From the NCBI GenBank assembly GCA_002422345.1, contig DIUL01000102.1, positions 1-42,905 of the forward strand: DNA of 42,905 nucleotides. The letters are read 5' to 3'. Below are positions 22,278-30,711 of the stretch, one piece after another. The stretch comes from Acetobacteraceae bacterium UBA6159 (lineage in GTDB: Bacteria; Pseudomonadota; Alphaproteobacteria; Acetobacterales; Acetobacteraceae). The notes beneath the pieces were generated by a model that made no database searches, was not told the origin of the DNA, and saw nothing but the letters and a program-made list of their open reading frames with translations. Position 1 is the first letter of the stretch, and each line of letters starts with the position of its first letter. Position numbers and translations under genes: made by a program.

Positions 22278-23699
22278 GTGACCGATACGCCGGACCCAAA
22301 GCCTGAGCTGCGCAACGAACCCGCCAACATGCAGTGGGGTGGCCGCTTCGCCGCCGGCCCGTCCGCCATCATGCAGGAGATCAATGCCTCCATCGGCTTC
22401 GATCGGAAGATGTGGCGGCAGGACATCCGTGGCTCCCTGGCCCATGCGGCCATGTTGGCGAAGATCGGTCTGATCAGCGGGGAAGATGAGGACGCGATCC
22501 AACGCGGTCTAGAGGCGATCGCCGCCGAAATCGAAGCCGGGCGCTTCCCCTTCGACGAAGCGCTCGAAGACATCCACATGAATATCGAGGCACGCCTGAC
22601 CGAGCGGATCGGAGAGGCCGGCAAGCGCCTGCACACCGCCCGCAGCCGCAATGATCAGGTCGCGACCGACTTCCGCCTGTGGGTGCGGGACGCGATCGAC
22701 GGCCTGAGCGCACAGTTGACGGACGTGATGCGCGCCTTGGCGGAACGCGCCGCCACATTTGCCGCCGACCCGATGCCCGGTTTCACCCATCTGCAAACCG
22801 CCCAGCCCGTCACCCTCGGCCATCATCTGCTGGCCTATGTGGAGATGCTGGACCGTGACCGCGGCCGGCTGGCCGATTGCCGCAAGCGGCTGAACGTCTC
22901 CCCCCTGGGATCGGCCGCCCTCGCCGGCACGTCCTTTCCGATCGACCGCCATGCCACCGCCGCCGCGCTGGGCTTCGACCGGCCGTCATCGAACTCCCTC
23001 GATGCCGTATCGGACCGGGACTTCGCGTTGGAGTTCCTCTCGGCCGCCGCGATCTCGGCCATGCATCTGTCCCGCTTTGCCGAGGAAATCATCATCTGGT
23101 GCAGCGCGCCCTACCGCTTCATCCGCCTGAGCGACGCCTTCACGACCGGCAGTTCGATCATGCCGCAGAAGCGAAACCCGGACGCGGCGGAGCTGGTGCG
23201 GGCCAAGACCGGCCGGATCAATGGATCGCTGGTCGGGCTGCTGACGGTGATGAAGGGCCTTCCGCTCGCCTATGCGAAGGACATGCAGGAGGACAAGGAA
23301 CCGGTCTTCGACGCGGCCGAGGCCTGGACCCTGTCCCTCGCCGCCACCGCCGGCATGGTCCGCGACATGACCCCGGTCATCGCTCGGCTGCGGGAATTCG
23401 CGGGCTCGGGCTTTTCCACCGCGACCGACCTGGCGGACTGGCTGGTGCGGGTGCTGCGGGTGCCGTTCCGTGTCGCCCACCACGTCACCGGCCGGCTGGT
23501 CGCGATGGCCGAGGCGAAGGGCGTGGACCTTTCCGACCTGTCTTTGGCCGAGATGCAATCGGTTGAACCAGGCATCACGATGGACATCTTCTCGGTGCTG
23601 ACGGTCGAGGCATCGGTCGCCTCCCGCACCAGCCATGGCGGCACGGCACCGGCCAATGTCGCGCGCGAAGCGGCCCGCTGGCTGGAGCAACTGCCATGA
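22278..23699 (+). CDS. argH: Argininosuccinate lyase
   Basis: This 473-residue enzyme of the fumarase/aspartase superfamily cleaves argininosuccinate into arginine and fumarate. The signature GSSIMPQKRNPDAAE begins at residue 291 and carries the catalytic serine loop. HLQTAQPVT at 171-179 and RLHTARSRNDQV near 118-128 are also conserved. Translation starts at GTG 22278, with GAGAG nearby; an ATG at 22329 (MQWGGRF) would remove a variable 17-residue lead and cannot be excluded. The stop overlaps a downstream lipoprotein start by four bases. It is divergent from the TlpA-like gene. Confidence 0.97.
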   Translation: MTDTPDPKPELRNEPANMQWGGRFAAGPSAIMQEINASIGFDRKMWRQDIRGSLAHAAMLAKIGLISGEDEDAIQRGLEAIAAEIEAGRFPFDEALEDIHMNIEARLTERIGEAGKRLHTARSRNDQVATDFRLWVRDAIDGLSAQLTDVMRALAERAATFAADPMPGFTHLQTAQPVTLGHHLLAYVEMLDRDRGRLADCRKRLNVSPLGSAALAGTSFPIDRHATAAALGFDRPSSNSLDAVSDRDFALEFLSAAAISAMHLSRFAEEIIIWCSAPYRFIRLSDAFTTGSSIMPQKRNPDAAELVRAKTGRINGSLVGLLTVMKGLPLAYAKDMQEDKEPVFDAAEAWTLSLAATAGMVRDMTPVIARLREFAGSGFSTATDLADWLVRVLRVPFRVAHHVTGRLVAMAEAKGVDLSDLSLAEMQSVEPGITMDIFSVLTVEASVASRTSHGGTAPANVAREAARWLEQLP

Positions 23700-23818
23700 G
23701 GGTCCTGCTGGCGCTGGCGATGCTGGTCGGGCTGGCGGCCTGTGGAGTGAAGGGGGCACCGATGCCGCCCGGCCCACCGGACAAGGTCACCTATCCGAAA
23801 GTCTACCCGACGAAGTAG
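23696..23818 (+). CDS. LptM-like 40-residue lipoprotein
   Basis: Forty residues begin at the ATG that overlaps the argH stop (ATGA). Residues 1-15 form a short signal, and the lipobox LAAC places the lipidated cysteine at 16, in LVGLAACGVKG. The mature part is only 25 residues, with CGVKGAP followed by a proline-rich stretch and YPKVYPTK. The CGxKGxP start matches the LptM/YifL lipoproteins, which in E. coli help the outer-membrane LptD assemble. In related genomes a similar gene links argH to lysA. The small size and coupling support it as real. Function as LptM is inference. Confidence 0.8.
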   Translation: MRVLLALAMLVGLAACGVKGAPMPPGPPDKVTYPKVYPTK

Positions 23819-23888
23819 GGACGGCCGCGGCGCGCGGGCGCTGTCCGATGGCGGCCAGGCCCTGGCTCCGCGGGACGCGTTCGGCGTC

Positions 23889-25196
23889 CTACCGCGCTGT
23901 CTCGGGCCGGACCGGCGCGGCTGACGATGCCGGTGCTTGGGCGGGAGCCGGGGCCGGTCCTGGGGCCGGCGTCTGGGCTGATGCCGGCGCGGGCGTCTGG
24001 GCTGGCGCCGCGGCGGGGGTGGCCTTGGGCTGCCGCCCCGGTGTCACGGGCGGACGGTCCGGCAGGAAAGCCAGCAGGTCGAGTTCCCCGGTGGCGACGT
24101 CTATCCCCAGGATCGTGTGCGCGAGTGAGGCGTAATGCTGGTCGAACCGGCTGGCGACGTGCGCTGCCGTGGTCTGTGCCTTGGCGCCGGCTTCATCGCC
24201 CCGTTGTTGCAGGATCTTGGCCAGGTAGTAATGCGGTTCGATCTCGGTGTCCGCATCGTCCAGTGCTTCGCGGAGCAGCTTCTCGGTCCGTGCGATATCG
24301 CCGCCCTGCCACGCGATCAAGGCTTCGAGAACCAGAATCCGCCCACGCAGCACCTCGCGGAACTCGAGTCCAAGGTGCTTGAGACCATGGTGGTAGAAGG
24401 CCTCCGCGTCCTTCGGCTTGCGCTCGGTCAGGGACAGGAAGGCTTCGTTCATCGAGACCAGCGCATAGGCTGTCGAGAGCGCGCCCGGGGTGGTGTGGGC
24501 CAGCACGAAGTGGTCCCGCGCGGTCTTGGCGTCGCCGCGCTCGATCGCCAGCACGGCCAGCAGGTTGTGCAGCAGCACGATCTCGGTCGCGCCGGTGACC
24601 GAGGGGTCCCATGGCTGGCCGAGGCCCTGGGTGGCGGTCTGCCGAGCTTTCGCGACACCGTCGAGTTCGCCGTCGAGGACGGTGGCGAGGTCGCTGAGGG
24701 CCACGCGGTACGGGGCGATCGTGATCATCGTCTCGCGCGCCGCGCGCTGGATCAGTGCCTTCGGGTCGCCGTCGGGCTGCTGCAAGGTCAAGGTCACCGG
24801 CGGGTTCGGCGGATTGTTGATCACGACCAGCATCGTCAGTTCCTTGCCCTTCCCGGTTTCGATGATCGCGCCGCTCGCGCTGACCACGTCGCTGCGAAGC
24901 TGGGTCTGCACGGCATAGACGACGTCCTGCAACTGGATCGGCTTCGCGAGGGCCATCGCGAGGCTGGGGGCGGAGCTTGTCGACACGCTGGGCGTTGGCA
25001 GGATCGAAGGCACGCGCGAGTACCACGCGACATGGGCGGCAAACAGCCGCTCCGCGGTTGGGCGGTCCAGTCCGGAGGTCTCGATGGCCTTCGGAACCGA
25101 GATGGAGGCGAACAGGGAGTCCCCGAAGATCGCGGCGTTGCCGACCACGACGCTGAGGAACAGGCCCGCTACAGTCATCAGCGTTGTGAGATCCAC
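23889..25196 (-). CDS. Membrane-anchored TPR-like protein with Pro/Ala-rich tail
   Basis: This 435-residue protein is of unknown function. A hydrophobic segment near residues 7-27 (MTVAGLFLSVVVGNAAIFG) anchors it or serves as signal. The middle (about 190-370) has repeated helix pairs with TPR-like spacing (AVLAIERGDAKTARDHF, LEALIAWQGGDIARTEKLL, YLAKILQQRGDEAGAK). The last 50 residues are an alanine/proline/glutamine tail with imperfect repeats such as AQTPAP, likely disordered. The GTG at 25196 has GGAG nine bases upstream and is preferred to a TTG at 25223. It stands alone between the LptM-like lipoprotein and a nitronate monooxygenase. Confidence 0.75.
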   Translation of the reverse strand: MDLTTLMTVAGLFLSVVVGNAAIFGDSLFASISVPKAIETSGLDRPTAERLFAAHVAWYSRVPSILPTPSVSTSSAPSLAMALAKPIQLQDVVYAVQTQLRSDVVSASGAIIETGKGKELTMLVVINNPPNPPVTLTLQQPDGDPKALIQRAARETMITIAPYRVALSDLATVLDGELDGVAKARQTATQGLGQPWDPSVTGATEIVLLHNLLAVLAIERGDAKTARDHFVLAHTTPGALSTAYALVSMNEAFLSLTERKPKDAEAFYHHGLKHLGLEFREVLRGRILVLEALIAWQGGDIARTEKLLREALDDADTEIEPHYYLAKILQQRGDEAGAKAQTTAAHVASRFDQHYASLAHTILGIDVATGELDLLAFLPDRPPVTPGRQPKATPAAAPAQTPAPASAQTPAPGPAPAPAQAPASSAAPVRPETAR

Positions 25197-25279
25197 GGCG
25201 GTCGTCTCCGGTTTGGTTCGCAACCGATGCTACCGCACGGTCGTCTCGAATGAAACCGTGCCAGCGCTCGGCCGGCGCG

Positions 25280-26425
25280 TCAGGGGTCCATCAGGCCGCG
25301 CATGTCGTCCAGCGCGTCGGCGAATTCCGTCATGAAGTCCTGGACGACGGCGCGGGCGGAGCGGACGTCGTCCACCAGCCCGACGCCCTGGCCGACGAAG
25401 TAGCTGACCAGCGCGCGGGCTTCGGCGTTGCCAGCCTCGGCCGCCTGATTGACGCGGCGCATCGCGGGTTCGCTCAGCAGGCCCTGCAACGGCATCGGCA
25501 GGGTGCCGGGATTGTCCGCGCCTTCCCAAGCGTCCGTCCAGGCGGAGCGAAGCTGGCGGGCGGGCTTGCCGGTGCGCCCGCGGGAGCGGACCGTGTCGCG
25601 GGACCGGGCCTCGACCATCTTTTCGCGGAAGACGGGGGAGGTTTCGGCTTCCTGTGTGGCCAGCCAGACGGAGCCGGTCCAGGCCCCGGCAGCACCCATG
25701 GCCATGCAGGCCGCTATCTGCCGACCGGTCATGATGCCGCCGGCCGCCAGGACCGGGACCGGGCGCAGACCCTTGATCGCGCGCAGCACCTCGGGGATCA
25801 GGACCAGGGTGGAGACTTCGCCGCAATGGCCGCCGGCCTCTCCGCCCTGGGCGACCAGGATATCGACTCCGGCCTCGATCTGGCGGACCGCGTGTTCCCG
25901 CGCACCGATAAGGGCGGCGCAGGGGATGCCATGCTGGCGGGCGCGGTCGAGCATGGAGCGCGGCGGCACGCCCAGCGCATTGGCGACCAGCCTGATCGGA
26001 TGCGCGAAGGCGACATCCATCAGCCGTTCCGCCGTGTCCGACTGGTACGGCGGCGGCGCATCCGGGTCGAGCCTGCTTGGCATGGCCAACGCGCGGTCGG
26101 GGTCGACGCCGTGGCGGGCGAGCAGGTCGCGCACGAAGGTGTGGTGGCTGTCCGGGATGCGCGCCATCAGGTCGCGGTTGCTGGTCCCGGCCTCCGTGCG
26201 GATGGACAGGTTTTCCGGGATCAGCAGGTCGACGCCATAGGGCCGGCCGTCGACGTGCTGGTCGATCCAGCGCAGTTCTGTCTCCAGTTCCTCGGGCGAG
26301 GAACTGCCGGCGCCAAAGACGCCGAAGCCGCCGGCCTTGCTGACCGCGGCGACGACGTCCCGGCAATGGCTGAACGCGAACAACGGGAAGTCGATCCCGA
26401 GCGTCTTGCACAGGTGGGAATTCAT
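25280..26425 (-). CDS. Nitronate monooxygenase (2-nitropropane dioxygenase family)
   Basis: This 381-residue FMN-dependent TIM-barrel enzyme oxidises alkyl nitronates to carbonyl compounds and nitrite, protecting against nitrotoxins. Family blocks are PLFAFSHCRDVVAAVSKAGGFGVFG at the N-terminus, DILVAQGGEAGGHCGEVSTLVLIPEV, PVLAAGGIMTGRQIAACMAMGAAGAWTGSVWLAT, and VGLVDDVRSARAVVQDF. The catalytic His lies in GGEAGGHCG, near residue 196. The start is the ATG at 26425. It is in the same direction as the VOC gene, 24 bases downstream of that gene's stop, so co-transcription is likely. The true substrate may be a propionate-3-nitronate-like compound. Confidence 0.88.
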   Translation of the reverse strand: MNSHLCKTLGIDFPLFAFSHCRDVVAAVSKAGGFGVFGAGSSSPEELETELRWIDQHVDGRPYGVDLLIPENLSIRTEAGTSNRDLMARIPDSHHTFVRDLLARHGVDPDRALAMPSRLDPDAPPPYQSDTAERLMDVAFAHPIRLVANALGVPPRSMLDRARQHGIPCAALIGAREHAVRQIEAGVDILVAQGGEAGGHCGEVSTLVLIPEVLRAIKGLRPVPVLAAGGIMTGRQIAACMAMGAAGAWTGSVWLATQEAETSPVFREKMVEARSRDTVRSRGRTGKPARQLRSAWTDAWEGADNPGTLPMPLQGLLSEPAMRRVNQAAEAGNAEARALVSYFVGQGVGLVDDVRSARAVVQDFMTEFADALDDMRGLMDP

Positions 26426-26449
26426 GCGGCGGACCCGGGCGGACGTGCG

Positions 26450-26833
26450 CTAGCCGCGTTGGATCAGCTCGATCGAGACATTCTGCGGCGCGGTCAGGAA
26501 GGCGATGCGCACGCCAGGCCGGATCGAGGTCGGGTCCATCGTGAAGGTCACGCCCTTGCCCTTCAGTTCAGCCACGGCGGCGTCGATGTCTTCGACCGTC
26601 AGCCCGAAATGATCCATGCCCAGGTAAGGCATCGTCGGCGCAGCCCCCACCTTGGCGGGATCGACGGGGGCGAGGAACACCTTCTGCCCGCTCAGCGACA
26701 GGTCGATCCGGTTGGAGCCATCGGCCTGCGGCGTGCGGATGATCTCGGCCCCCAGCATGTCCTGGTACCAGCGCGCGGTTTCCTCGGGGTTCGGGGTCTT
26801 CAGGTGGATGTGTTCCCAGACGACCTTGACCAT
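26450..26833 (-). CDS. VOC/glyoxalase-family protein
   Basis: This 127-residue vicinal-oxygen-chelate protein is made of two beta-alpha-beta-beta-beta modules. The start VVWEHIHLKTPNPEETARWYQDMLGAE carries a metal-ligand His. LGMDHFGLTVEDIDAAVAELKGKGVTF and AFLTAPQNVSIELIQ, with Glu in the last strand, complete the fold. GGGAGAG lies seven bases before the ATG at 26833, and an upstream ATG at 26929 is unlikely. It probably acts as a cytoplasmic dioxygenase, glyoxalase or resistance enzyme; the specific reaction cannot be stated. It is divergent from aat. Confidence 0.87.
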   Translation of the reverse strand: MVKVVWEHIHLKTPNPEETARWYQDMLGAEIIRTPQADGSNRIDLSLSGQKVFLAPVDPAKVGAAPTMPYLGMDHFGLTVEDIDAAVAELKGKGVTFTMDPTSIRPGVRIAFLTAPQNVSIELIQRG

Positions 26834-26938
26834 GGCGTTCTCTCCCGGTTTCGTTGACCGGCGAGCATTACACACCCGGACCTGCCGGTCGGCAATCGCC
26901 GCTTCCCTTTCCCCCCGCCCGGACCGCACAATGGGGGC

Positions 26939-27607
26939 ATGTCACGGCGATCGGCGCCCCTCTCGGCGGACCTTCTGCTGCGCGCCTACAGCCTGGGCCT
27001 GTTTCCCATGGCCGACAGCCGCGGCAGCGACAAGCTGTACTGGCTGGACCCGGAGCAGCGGGGCATCCTGCCGCTCGACCGCTTCCACCTCTCCCGCCGG
27101 CTGTACCGCACCGTCCGGTCGGGCGTGTTCGAGGTGAGCGTCGACCGCGACTTCCCCGCCACGATCGCCGGCTGCGCGTCGTCCGCGCCCGGCCGGCAGG
27201 ACACCTGGATCAACCCGCAGATCGAGCATCTGTACGGCCAGTTGCACCGCATGGGCCATGCCCACTCGGTCGAGTGCCGGCGCGACGGGCTGCTGGTCGG
27301 CGGCCTCTACGGCGTGGCGCTGGGTGGGGCCTTCTTCGGGGAGAGCATGTTCAGCTTCGCCACCGACGCGTCCAAGGTCGCGCTGGTGCATCTGATCGCG
27401 CGCCTGCGCCTGGGTGGGTTCCGGCTGCTCGATACGCAGTTCGTGACCACGCACCTGTCGCAGTTCGGGGTCGAGGAAATCCCCCGCGACCAGTACAAGA
27501 TCCTGCTGACCACCGCGCTGGATGTCGACGCCATGTGGCTGACCGACATCGACCCCGCGCTGCTCGATGCCGAGTTCCGGCTGCTCGCCGGAAAGGAATC
27601 CGGATAG
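26939..27607 (+). CDS. aat: Leucyl/phenylalanyl-tRNA-protein transferase
   Basis: This 222-residue enzyme adds Leu or Phe from tRNA to proteins with N-terminal Lys or Arg, marking them for ClpS/ClpAP in the N-end rule pathway. Family blocks are AYSLGLFPMAD near 15, YWLDPEQRGILPLDRFH near 29, TWINPQIEHLYGQLH near 83, and VGGLYGVALGGAFFGESMFS near 120, which holds the conserved ligand pocket. It ends with FRLLDTQFVTTHLSQFG. The GNAT-like fold is typical and the length is normal. It is followed by glpK after 35 bases in the same direction, so the two may be co-transcribed. Confidence 0.95.
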   Translation: MSRRSAPLSADLLLRAYSLGLFPMADSRGSDKLYWLDPEQRGILPLDRFHLSRRLYRTVRSGVFEVSVDRDFPATIAGCASSAPGRQDTWINPQIEHLYGQLHRMGHAHSVECRRDGLLVGGLYGVALGGAFFGESMFSFATDASKVALVHLIARLRLGGFRLLDTQFVTTHLSQFGVEEIPRDQYKILLTTALDVDAMWLTDIDPALLDAEFRLLAGKESG

Positions 27608-27642
27608 GGTGACATCTTCCTGTCATCCAACGGACATATCGC

Positions 27643-29121
27643 GTGACCCGTTTCATCGGCGCCATCGACCAGGGCACCACCTCCACCCGCTTCATCGTCT
27701 TCGACCGCGCCGGGGCCACCATCGCCTCCGCCCAGCGGGAGCATCGGCAGATCTTCCCCGAGCCTGGCTGGGTCGAGCATGACCCGCTGGAAATCCGCGA
27801 CAACACCGCGGCGGTGATCGCCGAGGCGCTGGGCGGCGCCGGACTGACCGCGCGCGACCTGGCGGCGGTGGGCGTGACCAACCAGCGGGAGACGACGGTC
27901 CTGTGGGATCGCGCCACCGGACGGCCGGTCCACAACGCGCTGGTCTGGCAGGATACGCGGGTTGATCCGCTGGTCGCCGATTTCGCGCGCGACGGCGGGC
28001 AGGATCGGTTCCGGGATCGGACCGGGCTGCCGCTGGCCTCCTATTTCTCGGCGCTGAAGCTGCGCTGGCTGCTGGACAACGTCCCCGGCGCGCGGGTGCG
28101 GGCCGAGGCGGGGGACTTGCTGTTCGGCACCATCGACGCCTGGCTGGTCTGGAACCTGACCGGACTGCACGTCACCGACGTGACCAACGCCAGCCGCACG
28201 CAGTTGATGAACCTCGCCACGCTCGACTGGGACAACACTTTGTTGACCGTGTTCGGCATCCCGCGCGCGGTGCTGCCGCGGATCGTGCCGTCCTCGGCGG
28301 TGCTGGCCCCGGCGCGCGGGGCGCTGGAGGGCGTGCCGGTCGCGGGCATCCTGGGCGACCAGCAGGCGGCGCTGATGGGGCAGGCCTGCCTGGAACCGGG
28401 GGAGGCGAAGAACACCTACGGCACCGGCTGCTTCCTGCTGATGAACACCGGCACGACGCCCATGCCCTCCCGCCACGGGCTGCTGACCACCGTGGCGGCG
28501 AAGCTCGGGGATGCGCCGGCGACCTATGCGCTGGAAGGCTCGATCGCCATCACCGGCGCGCTGGTGCAGTGGCTGCGGGACAATCTGGGTCTGATCCAGA
28601 CCAGCGCGGAGGTCGAGGTCCTGGCCAACACCGTCCCCGACAATGGCGACGTCTACATCGTGCCCGCGTTCTCGGGCCTGTATGCCCCGCATTGGCGGGC
28701 CGACGCGCGGGGGATCATCGCCGGCCTCACTCGTTTCGCCCATCGCGGTCATATCGCCCGCGCGGTGCTGGAGGCGACGGCCTACCAGACCCTCGATGTC
28801 GTGCGGGCGATGGAGCAGGACAGCGGCGTCCATCTGAAGGAGTTGCGGGTCGATGGCGGGATGGTGGCCAACGAGACCCTGATGCGCTTCCAGGCCGATG
28901 TGCTGAACGTGCCGGTCGTCCGGCCGGCAACGGTGGAGACGACGGCCCTCGGCGCCGCCTACGCCGCCGGCCTGGCGGTGGGATACTGGGCCGGGCCGGA
29001 CGACCTGCGCGCGAACTGGGCGGTGGCGGCCCGCTGGGACCCGACGATGGAAGCAGGCCGGCGTTCGGCGCTGGTCGCGTCCTGGCAGAAGGCGGTCGGG
29101 CGATCCTTCGGGTGGGCGTGA
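27643..29121 (+). CDS. glpK: Glycerol kinase
   Basis: This 492-residue FGGY-family kinase phosphorylates glycerol to glycerol 3-phosphate with ATP. The first phosphate motif FIGAIDQGTTSTRFIVFDR starts at residue 4. TNQRETTVLWDRATGRPVHNALVWQDTR is at about 80-107, and EAKNTYGTGCFLLMNTG and LRVDGGMVANETLMRFQADVL are in the C-terminal half. Translation starts with GTG (27643); no strong ribosome-binding site precedes it. No glpF, glpD or glpR lies in the window, so uptake and oxidation of glycerol must be encoded elsewhere. Downstream is a hairpin with an A-tract. Confidence 0.95.
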   Translation: MTRFIGAIDQGTTSTRFIVFDRAGATIASAQREHRQIFPEPGWVEHDPLEIRDNTAAVIAEALGGAGLTARDLAAVGVTNQRETTVLWDRATGRPVHNALVWQDTRVDPLVADFARDGGQDRFRDRTGLPLASYFSALKLRWLLDNVPGARVRAEAGDLLFGTIDAWLVWNLTGLHVTDVTNASRTQLMNLATLDWDNTLLTVFGIPRAVLPRIVPSSAVLAPARGALEGVPVAGILGDQQAALMGQACLEPGEAKNTYGTGCFLLMNTGTTPMPSRHGLLTTVAAKLGDAPATYALEGSIAITGALVQWLRDNLGLIQTSAEVEVLANTVPDNGDVYIVPAFSGLYAPHWRADARGIIAGLTRFAHRGHIARAVLEATAYQTLDVVRAMEQDSGVHLKELRVDGGMVANETLMRFQADVLNVPVVRPATVETTALGAAYAAGLAVGYWAGPDDLRANWAVAARWDPTMEAGRRSALVASWQKAVGRSFGWA

Positions 29122-29125
29122 TCCC

Positions 29126-29160
29126 AAAAAAAGGGGCGGCGTGCCGAAGCAACGCCGCCC
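29126..29160 (-). terminator. Hairpin after glpK, oriented as a minus-strand terminator
   Basis: GGGCGGCGT (29134-29142) and ACGCCGCCC (29152-29160) form a 9-bp stem with a 9-base loop. A run of seven As (29126-29132) precedes it on the plus strand and no T-run follows, so it is a good intrinsic terminator only for minus-strand transcription. On the plus strand it is a plain hairpin just past glpK. Confidence 0.55.
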
Positions 29161-29337
29161 TGGAGTTGGCCGCACCGCCTTGGCGTGCGACATCGGGGAG
29201 GAAACAGGACACCGGGGGAGAAACCGGCTCCGTGATCCAGAATCTACGCTGGAGAGTTTGACGAAAGATTAACAGATCCGTGGCCGAACCATGTTTTTTC
29301 GCGACCAATGGTTACCGCCCGATGTCAGGAATCCGCC

Positions 29338-30525
29338 ATGTCCGCTAGCCGTCCCGGCCCCCTCGCCGGCCTGAAAGTCGTCGAGATCGGGCACTATATC
29401 GCCGGTCCGTTCTGCACCCGCATCCTCGCGGACCTGGGCGCGGAGGTCATCAAGATCGAGCCCCCGGGCGGTGATCCGTTCCGCGGCTGGGGTGCGGCGG
29501 TCGAGGGAAACTCAGTCTGGTTCAGCATCCATGGCCGCAACAAGCTGTCCGTCGTCCTGGACCTGAAGAAGGACCGGGATGCGATGCTGGCGCTGGCCGC
29601 CCGCGCGGACGTGCTGGTGGAGAATCTGCGCGCTGGCCAGTTGGAGCGGCTGCGCCTGGGTCCGGACGACCTGCACAAGGTTAATCCACGGCTCGTGATC
29701 GCCCGAATCTCCGGCTATGGCCAGGACGGGCCGTATCGCGACAAACCCGCTTTCGGCGCGATCGGAGAGGCCATGGGCGGCCTGCGGCATCTGACCGGGC
29801 ATCCGGCGGGATCGTCGGACCTGCCGCCGCCGCGCTGCGGGATTTCGATCTCGGACGACCTGGCGGGGATGTACGCCGCGATCGGCCTGCTCTCGGCGTG
29901 CTGGGAGAGGGACGTGGGCGGCACCGGCAAGGGCCGCGTGATCGACGTCAACCTGGTGGACAGCGTGTTCAGCCTGATGGAAGGCATGCTGCCGGAATAC
30001 GCGATGGACGGGCGCATCCGCCAGCCGGCCGGGGCGGCGATCCCCACCGCGTCGCCCACCAACACCTACCCTTGTGCGGATGGGAAATGGCTGTGCATCG
30101 CCGGGAACTCCGACCTGATCTTTGCCCGCCTGATGAAGGCGATCGGGCGGCCGGAACTGGCCACCGACCCGGCCTATGCGACCAACGGGCTGCGCTGCGC
30201 CAATCGGACTCCGCTGGATGAGGCGATTGCCGCCTGGACCCTGACCCAGCCCGCCAAGGACGCGGAGGAGACTCTGGACGCGGCCGAGGTCCCGTGCTCC
30301 CGCCTGTTCGACATCGCGGACTGCGCGGCCGACCCGCATTTCCAGGCACGGAAGGCGGTGCAGACGATCGAGGACCCTCTGATCGGACGGACCTTGCATC
30401 CCGGGCCGGTGATCCGGATGGATGGGGATGATCCCGGCGCGGTGGTCCGCTGGCCGGGCCCGGCGGCGGGGGCGCACAACGATCATGTGCTGCACGAATT
30501 GCTGGGTTTGCCCCGTTCGGCATAG
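29338..30525 (+). CDS. CaiB/BaiF-type class III CoA-transferase
   Basis: This 395-residue class III (formyl-CoA:oxalate type) CoA-transferase moves CoA between carboxylic acids in the cytoplasm as an interlocked dimer. The N-terminal PLAGLKVVEIGHYIAGPFCTRILADLGAEVIKIEPPGGD is typical. NLRAGQLERLRLG, NPRLVIARISGYGQDGPYRDKPAF and the catalytic aspartate region CGISISDDLAGMYAAIG follow. The ATG at 29338 with AGGAA upstream is preferred over 29308. No acyl-CoA dehydrogenase is adjacent, so the acid substrate is not predictable. It is 216 bases past glpK and separated by a hairpin. Confidence 0.9.
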   Translation: MSASRPGPLAGLKVVEIGHYIAGPFCTRILADLGAEVIKIEPPGGDPFRGWGAAVEGNSVWFSIHGRNKLSVVLDLKKDRDAMLALAARADVLVENLRAGQLERLRLGPDDLHKVNPRLVIARISGYGQDGPYRDKPAFGAIGEAMGGLRHLTGHPAGSSDLPPPRCGISISDDLAGMYAAIGLLSACWERDVGGTGKGRVIDVNLVDSVFSLMEGMLPEYAMDGRIRQPAGAAIPTASPTNTYPCADGKWLCIAGNSDLIFARLMKAIGRPELATDPAYATNGLRCANRTPLDEAIAAWTLTQPAKDAEETLDAAEVPCSRLFDIADCAADPHFQARKAVQTIEDPLIGRTLHPGPVIRMDGDDPGAVVRWPGPAAGAHNDHVLHELLGLPRSA

Positions 30526-30560
30526 GGGGCGGGGTACGGGTATCCGATGGTGGCCTGCGT

Positions 30561-30685
30561 CGTCATGGTGGCCCCCCGGGTCCGGCGAAGAGCCGGCCCG
30601 AGGACGGGCTCCGGGCCACCACCCACGTCTTTCCATTGTTTGTGACAGCAAAGTCGTGGTTGGTGGCCCTGCGGCCACCATGACG
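30561..30685. repeat. Compound inverted repeat between converging genes
   Basis: CGTCATGGTGGCC (30561-30573) and GGCCACCATGACG (30673-30685) are perfect 13-bp outer arms. Inside, each arm carries its own smaller hairpin, such as TGGTGGCC-CTGC-GGCCACCA at the right and GGGCCACCACCCACG at the left. Two REP units facing one another, of a different sequence class from the element at 15812, is the best reading. Confidence 0.65.
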
Positions 30686-30711
30686 AGGGGCGCGGTGCCC
30701 GGCTCGGGTCC

